A stretch of 64,000 nt of DNA. Source: Leptolinea sp. UBA4782 (GTDB lineage: Bacteria; Chloroflexota; Anaerolineae; Anaerolineales; Anaerolineaceae). Position numbers and translations under genes: made by a program. Under the pieces are notes generated by a model that saw only the letters and a list, made by a program, of their open reading frames with translations, had not been told where the DNA came from and searched no databases. Within the stretch, counting starts at the first letter, position 1. Every line of letters begins with the position of its first letter. Below, piece after piece: positions 51,001 through 59,851 of this stretch. The stretch covers positions 3,031 through 67,030 of the forward strand of contig DHHC01000003.1 of assembly GCA_002403095.1 (NCBI GenBank), in the 5' to 3' direction.

Positions 51001-51750
51001 TTATTTCTTTGCCTTGCCCTGGTTGGCCACAGCCGAAATCTTCTTCTCAATCTCAGCCTGGTCGCCAAGGTAGTAATGGCGGATCGGTTTCAGGTTTTCA
51101 TCCAGCTCGTACACCAGGGGCACACCAGTCGGGATGTTCAGGCCGACAATCTCCTCTTCGGAGATGTTGTCAAGATACTTAACCAGTGAACGCAGGCTGT
51201 TGCCGTGGGCTGCAATGATGACTTTCTTTCCTGCTTTGATTGATGGTGCAATCACGTTCAGCCAATAAGGAACAAACCTGGCTACGGTATCCTTCAAGCA
51301 TTCCGTCACGGGCAGTTCATCATCAGTCAGGTCTTTGTAACGCGGATCGTGACCAGGGTAGCGCGGATCGCTCTTTTCAAGCACTGGCGGTTGGATGTCA
51401 TAAGAGCGGCGCCAGATGAGCACTTTTTCATCGCCGTATTTCGCAGCCGTCTCAGCCTTATTCAAGCCCTGTAAAGCTCCATAGTGGCGCTCGTTCAGGC
51501 GCCAGTTGTTAATGACAGGGATCCACATTAAATCCATCTCATCCAGCGCCAGCCAGAGAGTGCGGATGGCACGCTTGAGAACTGAAGTGTAGGCCAGGTC
51601 AAATGTCAGTCCAGCTTCTTTCATCAGCTTGCCAGCAGTATGGGCTTCTTCGATCCCTTTCTCTGAAAGGTCCACATCAGTCCATCCTGTAAATAAATTC
51701 TCTTTGTTCCAGACACTTTCTCCATGCCTGAGTAATACAACGGTATACAT
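51001..51750 (-). CDS. gpmA: 2,3-bisphosphoglycerate-dependent phosphoglycerate mutase
   Basis: A 249-aa enzyme. LLRHGESVWNKENLFTGWTDVDLSEKG (about 6-32) has the phospho-His, and AAHGNSLRSLVKYLD (about 181-195) the second catalytic His. It interconverts 3- and 2-phosphoglycerate in glycolysis. The length matches the dPGM family. Single gene. Confidence 0.96.
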   Translation of the reverse strand: MYTVVLLRHGESVWNKENLFTGWTDVDLSEKGIEEAHTAGKLMKEAGLTFDLAYTSVLKRAIRTLWLALDEMDLMWIPVINNWRLNERHYGALQGLNKAETAAKYGDEKVLIWRRSYDIQPPVLEKSDPRYPGHDPRYKDLTDDELPVTECLKDTVARFVPYWLNVIAPSIKAGKKVIIAAHGNSLRSLVKYLDNISEEEIVGLNIPTGVPLVYELDENLKPIRHYYLGDQAEIEKKISAVANQGKAKK

Positions 51751-51771
51751 GTTCTGCCTCCCGGGCGGTGT

Positions 51772-51802
51772 AAAAAATGCAGCGCAAGCCGCGCTTGCGC
51801 TA
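51772..51802 (-). terminator. Terminator after the MalK-type gene
   Basis: AGCGCAAGC / GCTTGCGCT, 9 bp with a 3-base loop, followed on the minus strand by six T. It lies 35 bp after the malK stop and just before gpmA. Confidence 0.82.
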
Positions 51803-51836
51803 CATTATAACGAACTTTTTTAAAAACCGGAAACCA

Positions 51837-52946
51837 TTAGCGGATTGCTATTGGGTTCTCTTTATCCACTGATGGGTCAAAGATATGGAAGTTATCCATA
51901 TTAAACATCACCTGTACATGCTGCCCGAAGGTAAAGCGGGTGCGGGGATCGACACGGGCAATGTAAGATGCACCGCTGACCAGGTAGAGGAAGATTTCAT
52001 TACCCATTAACTCGGTTACTTCAACCTTGGCTTCAACAGGTGCGGCATGAATGCCCACAGGAACATATTCAGGATTGTGGACATCTTCCGGCCGGATACC
52101 GAAAATAACTTCCTTGCCGGCATGCGGGGCATACGTGCTGAACTTCTCATCCGGGATCTTGACAGAGAAAGCGCCGCAATCGGCAAACAGGGTGCTGTCC
52201 TCTTTCTTCAGCTTGGCGGGGAAGAAGTTCATGGCAGGTGAGCCAATGAAACCGGCAACAAACTGGTTGTTGGGTTTATCGTACAGGGTCTGCGGGGTAT
52301 CCAGCTGCTGCAGAATGCCTTTGTTCATGACGGCAATACGGGATGCCATGGTCATGGCTTCTGTCTGGTCATGCGTCACGTAAATAAATGTGGTCTGCAG
52401 CCTGTGGTGCAGCTTGCTGATTTCAGCACGGGTCTGCACGCGCAGTTTGGCATCCAGGTTGGAAAGCGGCTCATCGAAAAGGAATACTTTTGGTTCACGC
52501 ACGATGGCGCGACCTACAGCCACACGCTGGCGCTGACCGCCGGAAAGTTCACGCGGCTTGCGTTTGAGCAGGTGTTCGATTCCGAGGGTCTTGGCAGATT
52601 CTTCCACCCGGCGTTCAATCTCATCCTTGGGGATGTGGCGCAGTTTCAGGCCGAAAGCCATATTGTCATACACACTCATGTGGGGATACAAAGCGTACGA
52701 CTGGAACACCATGGCGATATCACGGTCTTTGGGTGGGATATCATTAACAACCTTGTCACCGATCAACACCTCGCCATCGCTTACCTCTTCAAGACCCGCC
52801 AGGCAGCGTAAGGCGGTTGTTTTACCGCAGCCAGATGGGCCGACCAGGACCAGGAATTCTTTATCGATAATATCGATATTCAGGTCATCTAGCGCAGTAA
52901 AATCACCAAACTTTTTTGTAATGTGCTTGAAAGTTACACTTGCCAT
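51837..52946 (-). CDS. Sugar ABC transporter ATPase, MalK/UgpC type
   Basis: A 369-aa ATP-binding protein. Walker A GPSGCGKTT (about 36-44), Q-loop FQSYALYPHMSVYDN, signature LSGGQRQRVA (about 136-145), Walker B VFLFDEPLSN and a C-terminal TOBE/MOI domain (about 240-369), as in MalK, MsmK and UgpC. GGAAGGAGGAAGAA before ATG 52946 decides the start. No permease or binding protein is nearby, so it probably serves several sugar transporters elsewhere, as lone MsmK does. Confidence 0.93.
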   Translation of the reverse strand: MASVTFKHITKKFGDFTALDDLNIDIIDKEFLVLVGPSGCGKTTALRCLAGLEEVSDGEVLIGDKVVNDIPPKDRDIAMVFQSYALYPHMSVYDNMAFGLKLRHIPKDEIERRVEESAKTLGIEHLLKRKPRELSGGQRQRVAVGRAIVREPKVFLFDEPLSNLDAKLRVQTRAEISKLHHRLQTTFIYVTHDQTEAMTMASRIAVMNKGILQQLDTPQTLYDKPNNQFVAGFIGSPAMNFFPAKLKKEDSTLFADCGAFSVKIPDEKFSTYAPHAGKEVIFGIRPEDVHNPEYVPVGIHAAPVEAKVEVTELMGNEIFLYLVSGASYIARVDPRTRFTFGQHVQVMFNMDNFHIFDPSVDKENPIAIR

Positions 52947-53059
52947 TTCTTCCTCCTTCCGGAACGAGTATAGTGAGTCTATTATATGCCAAGGATCTAG
53001 AATCTGCAATTATATTAATAGCAATTAAATGCAAACATCCGGGATTCCGGATGTTTTGC

Positions 53060-53233
53060 AAAAAAGCCCCGCCATGCCGTGTGAGCTAAGTTTTGAACCT
53101 GCTTAGGCAGGTTTGTCCTTCTTCTCAGCTCCGCCTTGGCTAAAGCCTATCGCGTCACATCAGATAAGATCGGACGTAATACTGAAACTGTTGGCTCAAA
53201 ACCGGTTGTGTCTCATCACGAACACAGCAGGGT
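53060..53233 (-). ncRNA. 6S RNA-like non-coding RNA
   Basis: About 174 nt on the minus strand with its own -10 (TATAAA, 53240-53245) and a T-run after a GC-rich end. The 5' TGCTGTGT pairs with 3' ACACGGCA; farther in, GTTTTGAGCC pairs with GGTTCAAAAC, leaving an asymmetric internal bubble; a small hairpin ACCTGC-CTAA-GCAGGT sits on the 3' side of the middle. Rod shape, length, bubble and the small 3' hairpin fit 6S RNA, the RNA polymerase inhibitor. No protein gene fits this 318-bp gap. The call is by structure only. Confidence 0.5.
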
Positions 53234-53288
53234 ACTATTTTTATACCACAATTAAAAGAAGGTGAACAGGTTTTTATTAAAACGCAGC

Positions 53289-53317
53289 TTGACTCTGCCT
53301 TCAGCCTCATTTATACT
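53289..53317 (+). promoter_or_regulatory. Candidate promoter of thpR
   Basis: TTGACT (53289-53294), 17 bp, TATACT (53312-53317). The ATG is 11 bases after the -10 and no Shine-Dalgarno is seen, so a leaderless or nearly leaderless mRNA is predicted. Confidence 0.6.
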
Positions 53318-53327
53318 CACATTAACA

Positions 53328-53906
53328 ATGAATTCTGTACGCGCATTTATTGCTTTACCCCTGCCCGAAACTACAACCCGACAGCTCGGTCAATTCGTCA
53401 GCGATCTTAAGTCCCATGCACCGCGCGGATTGCGCTGGGTGGATCCCGGGAACATTCACCTGACCCTGACATTCCTTGGGGATACACCCCTTGAAAAGAT
53501 AACACAGGTAGCCGCCCTCCTGGCTGATGCGGCCGTCAGCCAGGTTGCACCGGTTGTTCAATTCAACAGCCTGGGTGCGTTCCCAAATGCAGCCAGAATG
53601 CGGGTATTCTGGTTGGGGCTGCACCCCTCACCGGCAATTAATGATGTTTACACGAAGGTCAATCTGGCTTGCAAGGAATGCCAGCTGCCTTATGAAGATC
53701 GTCCTTATGTCCCGCACCTGACCCTTGCCCGTGTCCCGGATACTTTTCCCCAGGTGGAGAGAAGCCTGGCATCTGCTTTATTGCAGCAGCATTCGCCGTT
53801 TGGGGAAGTTCCGGTAGTATTGAAAAAACTGGTAATTTTTAAAAGCGACCTGAAACCGGGTGGAGCAGTATATACGCCGCTGCACATCTTTACCTTTAAT
53901 AACTAA
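53328..53906 (+). CDS. thpR: RNA 2',3'-cyclic phosphodiesterase
   Basis: A 192-aa 2H phosphoesterase. The two HxTx motifs are HLTLTFLG (about 45-52) and HLTLARV (about 133-139). It hydrolyses 2',3'-cyclic phosphate ends of RNA; the natural substrate is uncertain. ATG 53328 gives the usual family start (VRAFIALPLP) and follows a good promoter; an upstream GTG at 53262 would add 22 unrelated residues. rsfS follows 13 bp later. Confidence 0.88.
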   Translation: MNSVRAFIALPLPETTTRQLGQFVSDLKSHAPRGLRWVDPGNIHLTLTFLGDTPLEKITQVAALLADAAVSQVAPVVQFNSLGAFPNAARMRVFWLGLHPSPAINDVYTKVNLACKECQLPYEDRPYVPHLTLARVPDTFPQVERSLASALLQQHSPFGEVPVVLKKLVIFKSDLKPGGAVYTPLHIFTFNN

Positions 53907-53919
53907 CAGGAGGTTACAT

Positions 53920-54264
53920 CTGAACGCACTTGAGATAGCCCATGCAATCGTGGATGCCTTGGAAGAAAAGAAAGCGGAGAATATAGTCCTGATGGATGTC
54001 AGTACAGCCGCCCAATTTACAGATTATTTCATTATTTGTTCCGGAACCAGCGACCGGATGCTTAAAAGCCTGGGGGATTTTATCCTTGAGGAAGTCAGGA
54101 ATAAATTCAAGATCCATGGGAAAATGGAAGGCAAAGCTGAAAATGGATGGGTACTGATCGACCTGGACGATATTGTCATTCATATTTTCTTTGCCGACCA
54201 GCGCAAATATTACGCACTGGAAGACCTCTGGCAAAGCGGTAAAATCCTGCTTACTATCCAGTAA
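53920..54264 (+). CDS. rsfS: Ribosomal silencing factor RsfS
   Basis: A 114-aa protein that matches RsfS throughout: ALEIAHAIVDALEEKKAENIVLMDVS, then TDYFIICSGTS (about 28-38) and GWVLIDLDDIVIHIF. It binds uL14 and keeps ribosomal subunits apart in starvation. The start is uncertain: no ATG, GTG or TTG is at the family start; CTG 53920 is six bases after a perfect AGGAGG and gives the right length. An ATG at 53860 in the same frame lies inside thpR and would add 20 odd residues. Confidence 0.88.
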   Translation: MNALEIAHAIVDALEEKKAENIVLMDVSTAAQFTDYFIICSGTSDRMLKSLGDFILEEVRNKFKIHGKMEGKAENGWVLIDLDDIVIHIFFADQRKYYALEDLWQSGKILLTIQ

Positions 54265-54274
54265 CTGCTTAATA

Positions 54275-54316
54275 TCAGGGAAGCAATAACTCTTTTGAGA
54301 GTCATTGCATCCCTGA
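54275..54316. terminator. Hairpin between rsfS and bcp
   Basis: Interrupted stem TCAGGGA...TCCCTGA with inner GCAAT/ATTGC and ACTCT/AGAGT pairs and a 4-base loop. It can serve both convergent genes, though only a short AT stretch follows. Confidence 0.65.
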
Positions 54317-54357
54317 ATTATTAATTACTCCATATCCTGCAAAACTCTTCTTAAGTT

Positions 54358-54816
54358 CTACTTTATTACTGCCAGCACTTCTGCACTGTGGTCAGCCGGT
54401 TTGACGTTTTCGAACACCTTTACGATCTTCCCATCAGGGTCGATCAGGTAAGTCGTCCTGAACATGCCGTCATATTCCTTACCCATGTACTTCTTACGGC
54501 CCCAAACCCCATACTGGTCAGCAACCTTATGTTCCTCATCCGCCAACAGGCTAAAAGGAAGCTGGTACTTGGCTTTAAACTTGGCATGTGATGTTGGGCT
54601 GTCTTTGCTTACACCGAGGATGGTAACACCTGCTTTTTCATAAGCGCTGTAATCATCCCTGAAATTGCAGGCTTCGGTTGTGCATCCCGGGGTATCATCC
54701 TTAGGGTAGAAATAGAGTACTACCCATTTCCCGCGGTAATCTTTTAATGAGCGTTCTAACCCGGTTTCATCGGGCAGTGTAAAGTCAGGTGCGATACTGT
54801 ACTCAGGTAATATCAT
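54358..54816 (-). CDS. bcp: Thioredoxin-dependent peroxiredoxin (BCP type)
   Basis: A 152-aa peroxiredoxin. YFYPKDDTPGCTTEACNFRDD (about 33-53) has the peroxidatic Cys as a normal TGC/TGT codon, with the second Cys five residues later. It reduces hydroperoxides using thioredoxin. The contrast with the Sec-containing peroxiredoxin at 13.2 kb is useful: both types occur in this genome. Single gene. Confidence 0.94.
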   Translation of the reverse strand: MILPEYSIAPDFTLPDETGLERSLKDYRGKWVVLYFYPKDDTPGCTTEACNFRDDYSAYEKAGVTILGVSKDSPTSHAKFKAKYQLPFSLLADEEHKVADQYGVWGRKKYMGKEYDGMFRTTYLIDPDGKIVKVFENVKPADHSAEVLAVIK

Positions 54817-54891
54817 CTTGTCCTCCAGTCTTTCCTAATTCTATCAAGTGCATATTAGAAATATATATAACTGTACAATGATTGTATCCTG

Positions 54892-56853
54892 TCACAGGAC
54901 AACCTCGCCCATACGCGTCACGGTATAGCCCGGCATGGCTGCTACCCTGGCCTTGAAATCGCTGCTGTGCATCAGGTCAAAAACCGGTGCCAACAGGCTG
55001 CTGTTGAAGAACAGTTGAGGGATACACAGATCGTACCGTTCCTGGTAAAGCGGGATGAAATCCAGGTTCAGGGCGCGCGCTGCGGCAGTCACTCCCAGTC
55101 CGCAATCCGCCCTACCGGATGCGACCGCTGCTGCGACAGCCAGGTGGGTATATTCTTCCTGTTCGTACCCCTGAACCTGGCTGCTGTCCAGTCCTGCCTG
55201 CTTCAGGTGATAATCCAGCAATACCCGTGTTCCCGCCCCGCGCTGGCGGTTGCTGAACCGCACATCAGCCCTGACAAGGTCCTGCAGTGCTGTGATTTTC
55301 TTCGGATTGCCCGGCAAGATAATTAGCCCCTGCTCGCGCTCTACCCACGTTACAAGCTTTACAGGCGTGTCCGGCAGGTAGCGGGTTATGTAACTCAGGT
55401 TATACTCCCCAGTCTCTTCGTCCAGCAAGTGAGTTCCAGCCATGTGGGTTTCGTTCCGGCGCACCGCCAGCAAGCCGCCCAGGCTGCCTACATTGGCAGA
55501 AACCAGCCTTCGGCTTTTTAGTTCCAATTCCTGTGCCACCAAGTCCAGGCTCATATCGTGCGAACCAATACAGAAAATGGTCTCTTCAAGCGCCTGTGGA
55601 GACCTGTACAGGCGCACCTTTACTTTTGTACCAGGTTCTACCCCCTGGGTTCCGCGCGGCAGCAGCATCAAACCGTCTGCCCGTACCAATGAGGTAATCA
55701 CCCCTGCCCCGCGCGTCAGCGGCGCTGCCAGCAATTCTTCCCCTACCCTGCCCAGCACCACCCGCACGAAGTCATCATCGCCTGCCGGTGAAGCCACCTT
55801 GCGGGTTATGCGCGCTTCCACTTCCTGCGCCTTGATTGGCGGGATGCCCAGCCATTTGTTGAGTAAAGGCTGGATAAAGATCTCCCCCGTCAATGCACAG
55901 GAAACCGGGTAACCGGGTACACCAAACACAGGGGTTTTCTTGCCGGTTCCGGTCTCATGGATCAGGCCGGCTATAACCGGGTGACCTGGGCGTACAGCCA
56001 CACCATGAAAGAGCAGCTCGCCAAGGTCCTCAACAATCCGGGCTGAAAAATCTTCCGAACCTGCGGATGAACCGGCATTTATCAGCACCAGGTCATTTTC
56101 TAAAGCAGCCTGGCGAACCTGGGCTGCAATCCGGTCATAGATATCCGGGACGATTGGGTAACGCTTCGGTTCACCGCCCCAGCCTCTTACCTGGGCTGCC
56201 AGTACAATGCTGTTGTACTCAATAATATCTCCGGCTTTTACTTTGGTGCCAACCGGCACCAGTTCTGTGCCAGTTGGGATGATTCCCACCTTCGGTTTGC
56301 GTGAAACCATAACCTGTTCAAAACCTGCCCCTGCAATAGCCCCCAAATCTACAGGACGCAGCATATGCCCGGCTGGCAACACCAGTTCTGTGGCGACGAT
56401 ATCCTCACCCATCGGGCGAACGTGCATCCAGGGAGTCAGGGCTGCCCTCAAACGCAGGGCATACGGTGACCGGGTCATCGCAATGGATTGCCCGCCGGAG
56501 TTAAGCGGTTCTATGTTTTCAATCGGCACCACTGCATTCGCCCAACCTGGCAGCGGATCGCCGGTATCCACATAAACAGCTTGCCCGCCCAGCACCAGGT
56601 CCATCGGGCTGGTAGGCATGGCTCCTGTTGTATCTTCTGCCCGCAGCGCAAAACCGTCCATTGCCGAAGCATGGTAATGGGGGGAGGAGATCTGTGCCCA
56701 AACAGGCTCTGCCAGCACCCTTCCTGTAGCCTGTTCATCCAGCGGAACCTGTTCTTTTCCCAGCACCCGCCAGAGACCAGCCTGCTGAAGCATACCGGTC
56801 AAAGCATTCCAGGCAGTATCTAAAGGAATATCATGTAAGTAAACACCGCTCAT
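54892..56853 (-). CDS. moeA: MoeA-type protein fused to a periplasmic-binding-like domain
   Basis: A 653-aa fusion. Residues 1-420 are MoeA, the molybdopterin molybdotransferase: SAMDGFAL (about 64), GDIIEYNS, INAGSSAGSEDFS (about 270) and PGYPVSCAL (about 320). From about residue 435 a LysR/PBP-like domain follows (SRRLVSANVGSLGGLLAVRRNETHMAGTH, then NRQRGAGTRVLLD and ASGRADCGLGV). That second domain is thought to bind molybdate, tungstate or the substrate anion. The start ATG 56853 has AGGAAG upstream and is 13 bp after the next gene's stop. Confidence 0.9.
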   Translation of the reverse strand: MSGVYLHDIPLDTAWNALTGMLQQAGLWRVLGKEQVPLDEQATGRVLAEPVWAQISSPHYHASAMDGFALRAEDTTGAMPTSPMDLVLGGQAVYVDTGDPLPGWANAVVPIENIEPLNSGGQSIAMTRSPYALRLRAALTPWMHVRPMGEDIVATELVLPAGHMLRPVDLGAIAGAGFEQVMVSRKPKVGIIPTGTELVPVGTKVKAGDIIEYNSIVLAAQVRGWGGEPKRYPIVPDIYDRIAAQVRQAALENDLVLINAGSSAGSEDFSARIVEDLGELLFHGVAVRPGHPVIAGLIHETGTGKKTPVFGVPGYPVSCALTGEIFIQPLLNKWLGIPPIKAQEVEARITRKVASPAGDDDFVRVVLGRVGEELLAAPLTRGAGVITSLVRADGLMLLPRGTQGVEPGTKVKVRLYRSPQALEETIFCIGSHDMSLDLVAQELELKSRRLVSANVGSLGGLLAVRRNETHMAGTHLLDEETGEYNLSYITRYLPDTPVKLVTWVEREQGLIILPGNPKKITALQDLVRADVRFSNRQRGAGTRVLLDYHLKQAGLDSSQVQGYEQEEYTHLAVAAAVASGRADCGLGVTAAARALNLDFIPLYQERYDLCIPQLFFNSSLLAPVFDLMHSSDFKARVAAMPGYTVTRMGEVVL

Positions 56854-56866
56854 GTGTTCTTCCTGT

Positions 56867-58102
56867 TTAGAGAGGCAAAACAAAAACCTGGTCACCGGCA
56901 TTCAGTCCGGTGGCATCAGCCTGGATGAAAGCCAGCCCGTCAGCCCCGGCCAGGGTAAAAATCAAACTGCTTTTATAGAAAATCGGGTCAGCAACAAGCC
57001 TGCCATCCCCTTGCCGCAGGGTCACCGGGATCCAGTCTTCCCTGCCAGCCTGGGAGGCAATGTTTGTAGTAAGGACAGCCTGGTATCCTGCAGAAGGCAG
57101 GCTGATGTTCAGCCCAGCCAGCCGGCTAACCAGCCTGCTGACAAACAGGCGTGCGATCACCAGCGCACTGACCGGGTTGCCGGGCAAACCGACTACCGGT
57201 TTACCATCACACACTGCGAAAATGGTCGGTTTGCCGGGTTTGATGTTGATGCCATGCACCATCACACCCGGTTTGCCGCAGCGGTTGATCACTTCGGATG
57301 TCAGGTCGCGGGTGCTTGCCGATGAACCTGCGGTGATAACCACCAGGTCAGCCTCCGTAAGGGCTTGCTTGAGCATACCTTCCAGGATACCTGGATCATC
57401 CGGGACAATCCCTTTCACTTCCGGCAGTCCGCCATACCTGGTTACCAGCGCTGCAAGTGAGTAACTGTTGATATCCCGCACCTGGCCTGGCCGGGGTGTT
57501 ACCTCGGGCGGAACCACTTCATCGCCTGAGGAGAGGATCGCCACCCTTGGCTGCCGGTACACTTTAACCTTTTCAATACCCAGCGCCAGCAAGCCGCCGA
57601 GCTGGGCTGGCTCAAGCTTGATCCCTGCTGGAAAAACCAGGTCACCAGTCTTCAAGTCTTCCCCTTTACGGACAACATTTTCGTGCAACCCGGCTGCTTT
57701 GTACACTTCCAGATCCTGAGGCGGCAACAACTGGGTGTGTTCCAGCATCACAACCGCGTCGGTCCCTTCAGGCAGTGCACCGCCGGTGTGGATTAAAGCC
57801 GCCTCACCCGGTTCGACCGCAAACTCCGGCATGGCACCCATGGGTACCTCTCCAACCAGGCGAAAAAAAGCCGGCAAGCTGTCACTGGCGCCGAAAGAAT
57901 CGGCAGCCTTCACCGCATACCCATCGACCGTGCTGCGGTGGAACGGCGGGCTGTCTTCCGGGGAATTGATCGCCTCAGCAGTAACACGGTTCAACGCGGT
58001 TACAACAGGGACAACCTCAATGCCTGGGTGGAACTCGGGAAGGTTGTTCAGCAAGAGCGTAAATGACTGTTCAGGTGGTTGCAAGGTGAGAAATTCCGGC
58101 AT
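56867..58102 (-). CDS. moeA: Molybdopterin molybdotransferase MoeA
   Basis: A 411-aa MoeA: PPFHRSTVDGYAVKA (about 52-66), GAMPEFAVEPGEA, VRDINSYSL (about 212), ITAGSSASTRDLT (about 257) and GLPGNPVSALV (about 307). MoeA inserts Mo or W into adenylated molybdopterin. It precedes the MoeA-PBP fusion in an operon, an arrangement seen when one MoeA may serve tungsten. No other cofactor gene is visible. Confidence 0.92.
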   Translation of the reverse strand: MPEFLTLQPPEQSFTLLLNNLPEFHPGIEVVPVVTALNRVTAEAINSPEDSPPFHRSTVDGYAVKAADSFGASDSLPAFFRLVGEVPMGAMPEFAVEPGEAALIHTGGALPEGTDAVVMLEHTQLLPPQDLEVYKAAGLHENVVRKGEDLKTGDLVFPAGIKLEPAQLGGLLALGIEKVKVYRQPRVAILSSGDEVVPPEVTPRPGQVRDINSYSLAALVTRYGGLPEVKGIVPDDPGILEGMLKQALTEADLVVITAGSSASTRDLTSEVINRCGKPGVMVHGINIKPGKPTIFAVCDGKPVVGLPGNPVSALVIARLFVSRLVSRLAGLNISLPSAGYQAVLTTNIASQAGREDWIPVTLRQGDGRLVADPIFYKSSLIFTLAGADGLAFIQADATGLNAGDQVFVLPL

Positions 58103-58104
58103 GG

Positions 58105-59037
58105 TTATCCTGTGAATAATGTAATAATTATGGAGTATAGCGTTACCGCTGCTGTGGCAAATGAAGTCAGGCGCAGCAGCCGCCAGTCTGGTTTGGCGCC
58201 GCTGGTAATGCGCACCATCTGGAACACCTGGAAAGCGGCAAGAGGCAGACTGAGCAGCATCGGCCAGATCAGCGACCAGGGCTGCCCCATCAATGCTGCC
58301 AGCATGACAAGCAGGTATGCTGCCAGTACCAGGATATTATGGACAAAAGACCCCTTCTGCCAGTTGATCCTTTCCAGCAGGCTGCCGCGTTCCAGATAGC
58401 TGCCTTTTCCATAGTGTTCAAACGATTGCGCCAGGAATAGCGCCAGCACCAGCAGCGCCAGGGGAAAGGTCAGCATGGATAAAACCCGGTTCAATTCCCC
58501 GGTTTGCAGCAAGTAGGACAGGGCAGGAATCACCACAGCCAGCAGGACTGCCTGGCTGATTTCTCCCCAACCGGTATATGCCAGCCGGATTGGCGGAACA
58601 CCGAAGAATAGCGCGATCAAGAAAGCAATCCCGAGCAGGATATACGTCCCGCCCGATAACCTGTGAATACTTCCCAGAATGACAATACAAACTGCAGCTG
58701 CCGTGAGGGCGGTTAACCCGGCCAGCAGGAATATCTGGCGCGGCAGCTTGACAAAGCCTTCTGTTTCGGGGTTTTGGGCAACAATCCATTTCCCTTTGTA
58801 GGTCACATCAATCTGGTCGAAGTGGGCTTTCAGGTAAGAGCTGCTAACTTGCAAACTCAAAACAAGCACAAGCCCAAGCCAGAAGATATCCCAATCCACA
58901 CCCGGGCCAAGGTAATCCAGCACCCCGATCCCCAGGAACGAAAAAGCAGCACCTGCAAGCAGGGTCCAAGGGCGGGAATAATACATCATCCATCCAGCCA
59001 GACCTGACGGGAGTCTTTTTTGTTTATCGCTGTTCAT
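58105..59037 (-). CDS. UbiA/MenA-type prenyltransferase homologue
   Basis: A 310-aa membrane protein with about nine helices. GVPPIRLAYTGWGEISQAVL (about 165-184) is MenA-like. The first Asp motif is reduced to HFDQID (about 72-77) and the second Asp-rich motif is not evident, so activity on an aromatic acceptor is uncertain. Gaps of 2 bp to moeA and a 4-bp overlap with the SDR gene put it in the same minus-strand operon. It may make a quinone or a lipid-linked compound. Confidence 0.68.
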   Translation of the reverse strand: MNSDKQKRLPSGLAGWMMYYSRPWTLLAGAAFSFLGIGVLDYLGPGVDWDIFWLGLVLVLSLQVSSSYLKAHFDQIDVTYKGKWIVAQNPETEGFVKLPRQIFLLAGLTALTAAAVCIVILGSIHRLSGGTYILLGIAFLIALFFGVPPIRLAYTGWGEISQAVLLAVVIPALSYLLQTGELNRVLSMLTFPLALLVLALFLAQSFEHYGKGSYLERGSLLERINWQKGSFVHNILVLAAYLLVMLAALMGQPWSLIWPMLLSLPLAAFQVFQMVRITSGAKPDWRLLRLTSFATAAVTLYSIIITLFTG

Positions 59038-59759
59038 ACTAACCCGTACCCGCCGTCAACATGGACGATCTCTCCAGTAATATACCCGTTCTTGACCAGA
59101 AAAAGCACCGTCCTGACAATGTCCTGCTCACTGCCTGCCTTTCGGACTGGCACTTTATTGACAAGCTTTTCCCATTCCTCCGGTGATGTATCCGGTGAAG
59201 GCAGTATTAAACCCGGAGCAATTGCGTTCACCCTGACAGATGGTGCAAAAGCCCTGGCACTCAGCCTGGTGAGCGTTTCAAGCCCCGCTTTGCTTACGGT
59301 GTAGGCGCTAAAATTAGTCCAGGTTTTACTTGCCCCGGTATCTGTCAAATTTATGATTACCCCGCCAGCATGCATTCGGCTGGCAGCTTCCTGGATGCAC
59401 AGCAGCGGCGCGCGCAGGTTGATATTTAAGGTTTCATCCCAGTCTTCAGGCGAAATGTGCCCAACCTTACCGGGTTTCATCATAGAAGCAGAATTGATAA
59501 GTACCTTCAGGTCAAGTCCGGCCGCATCAACTTCTAAAAACATTGATTTTATCTGGACAGGATCGCTTAAATCTGCCTGAAAAAGGAAAACCGGCACACC
59601 CTGTTCTCTGATCGTCCGGGCAGTTTCTTCAGCCTCATTTTCAGAGCGGTTAAAGTGCAGGCCGATTGCATAGCCTTCTTGAGCAAGTCCAAGCGCGATC
59701 GCTTTTCCCAGCCTGCGGGCGGCACCTGTCACCAGGGCAAGAGAGGGTTTCGTTTCCAT
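59034..59759 (-). CDS. Short-chain dehydrogenase, pteridine reductase-like
   Basis: A 241-aa SDR. TGAARRLGKAIALGLA (about 11-26) is the NADPH site of the pteridine reductase (PTR1/FolM) group, where the second Gly of TGxxxGxG is changed. The catalytic triad is NLTDTG with Asp in place of Ser, and YTVSK (about 153-157), as in PTR1. It probably reduces dihydro- or biopterins. Its location before UbiA and moeA (4-bp overlap) hints at pterin or molybdopterin context, not proven. Confidence 0.8.
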   Translation of the reverse strand: METKPSLALVTGAARRLGKAIALGLAQEGYAIGLHFNRSENEAEETARTIREQGVPVFLFQADLSDPVQIKSMFLEVDAAGLDLKVLINSASMMKPGKVGHISPEDWDETLNINLRAPLLCIQEAASRMHAGGVIINLTDTGASKTWTNFSAYTVSKAGLETLTRLSARAFAPSVRVNAIAPGLILPSPDTSPEEWEKLVNKVPVRKAGSEQDIVRTVLFLVKNGYITGEIVHVDGGYGLV

Positions 59760-59851
59760 AGGGTAACCTTACATTTATTCTAACATGGAAGGTCAAGCTG
59801 CTTTTTCGAAAGAAGTTTATAATTTACAGGATAACTTTTAGCAGGTACCCA

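Noticed and set aside
53262..53327. GTG start for thpR at 53262
   Set aside because: The added residues do not resemble the family, and a good promoter lies at 53289-53317, inside this part.
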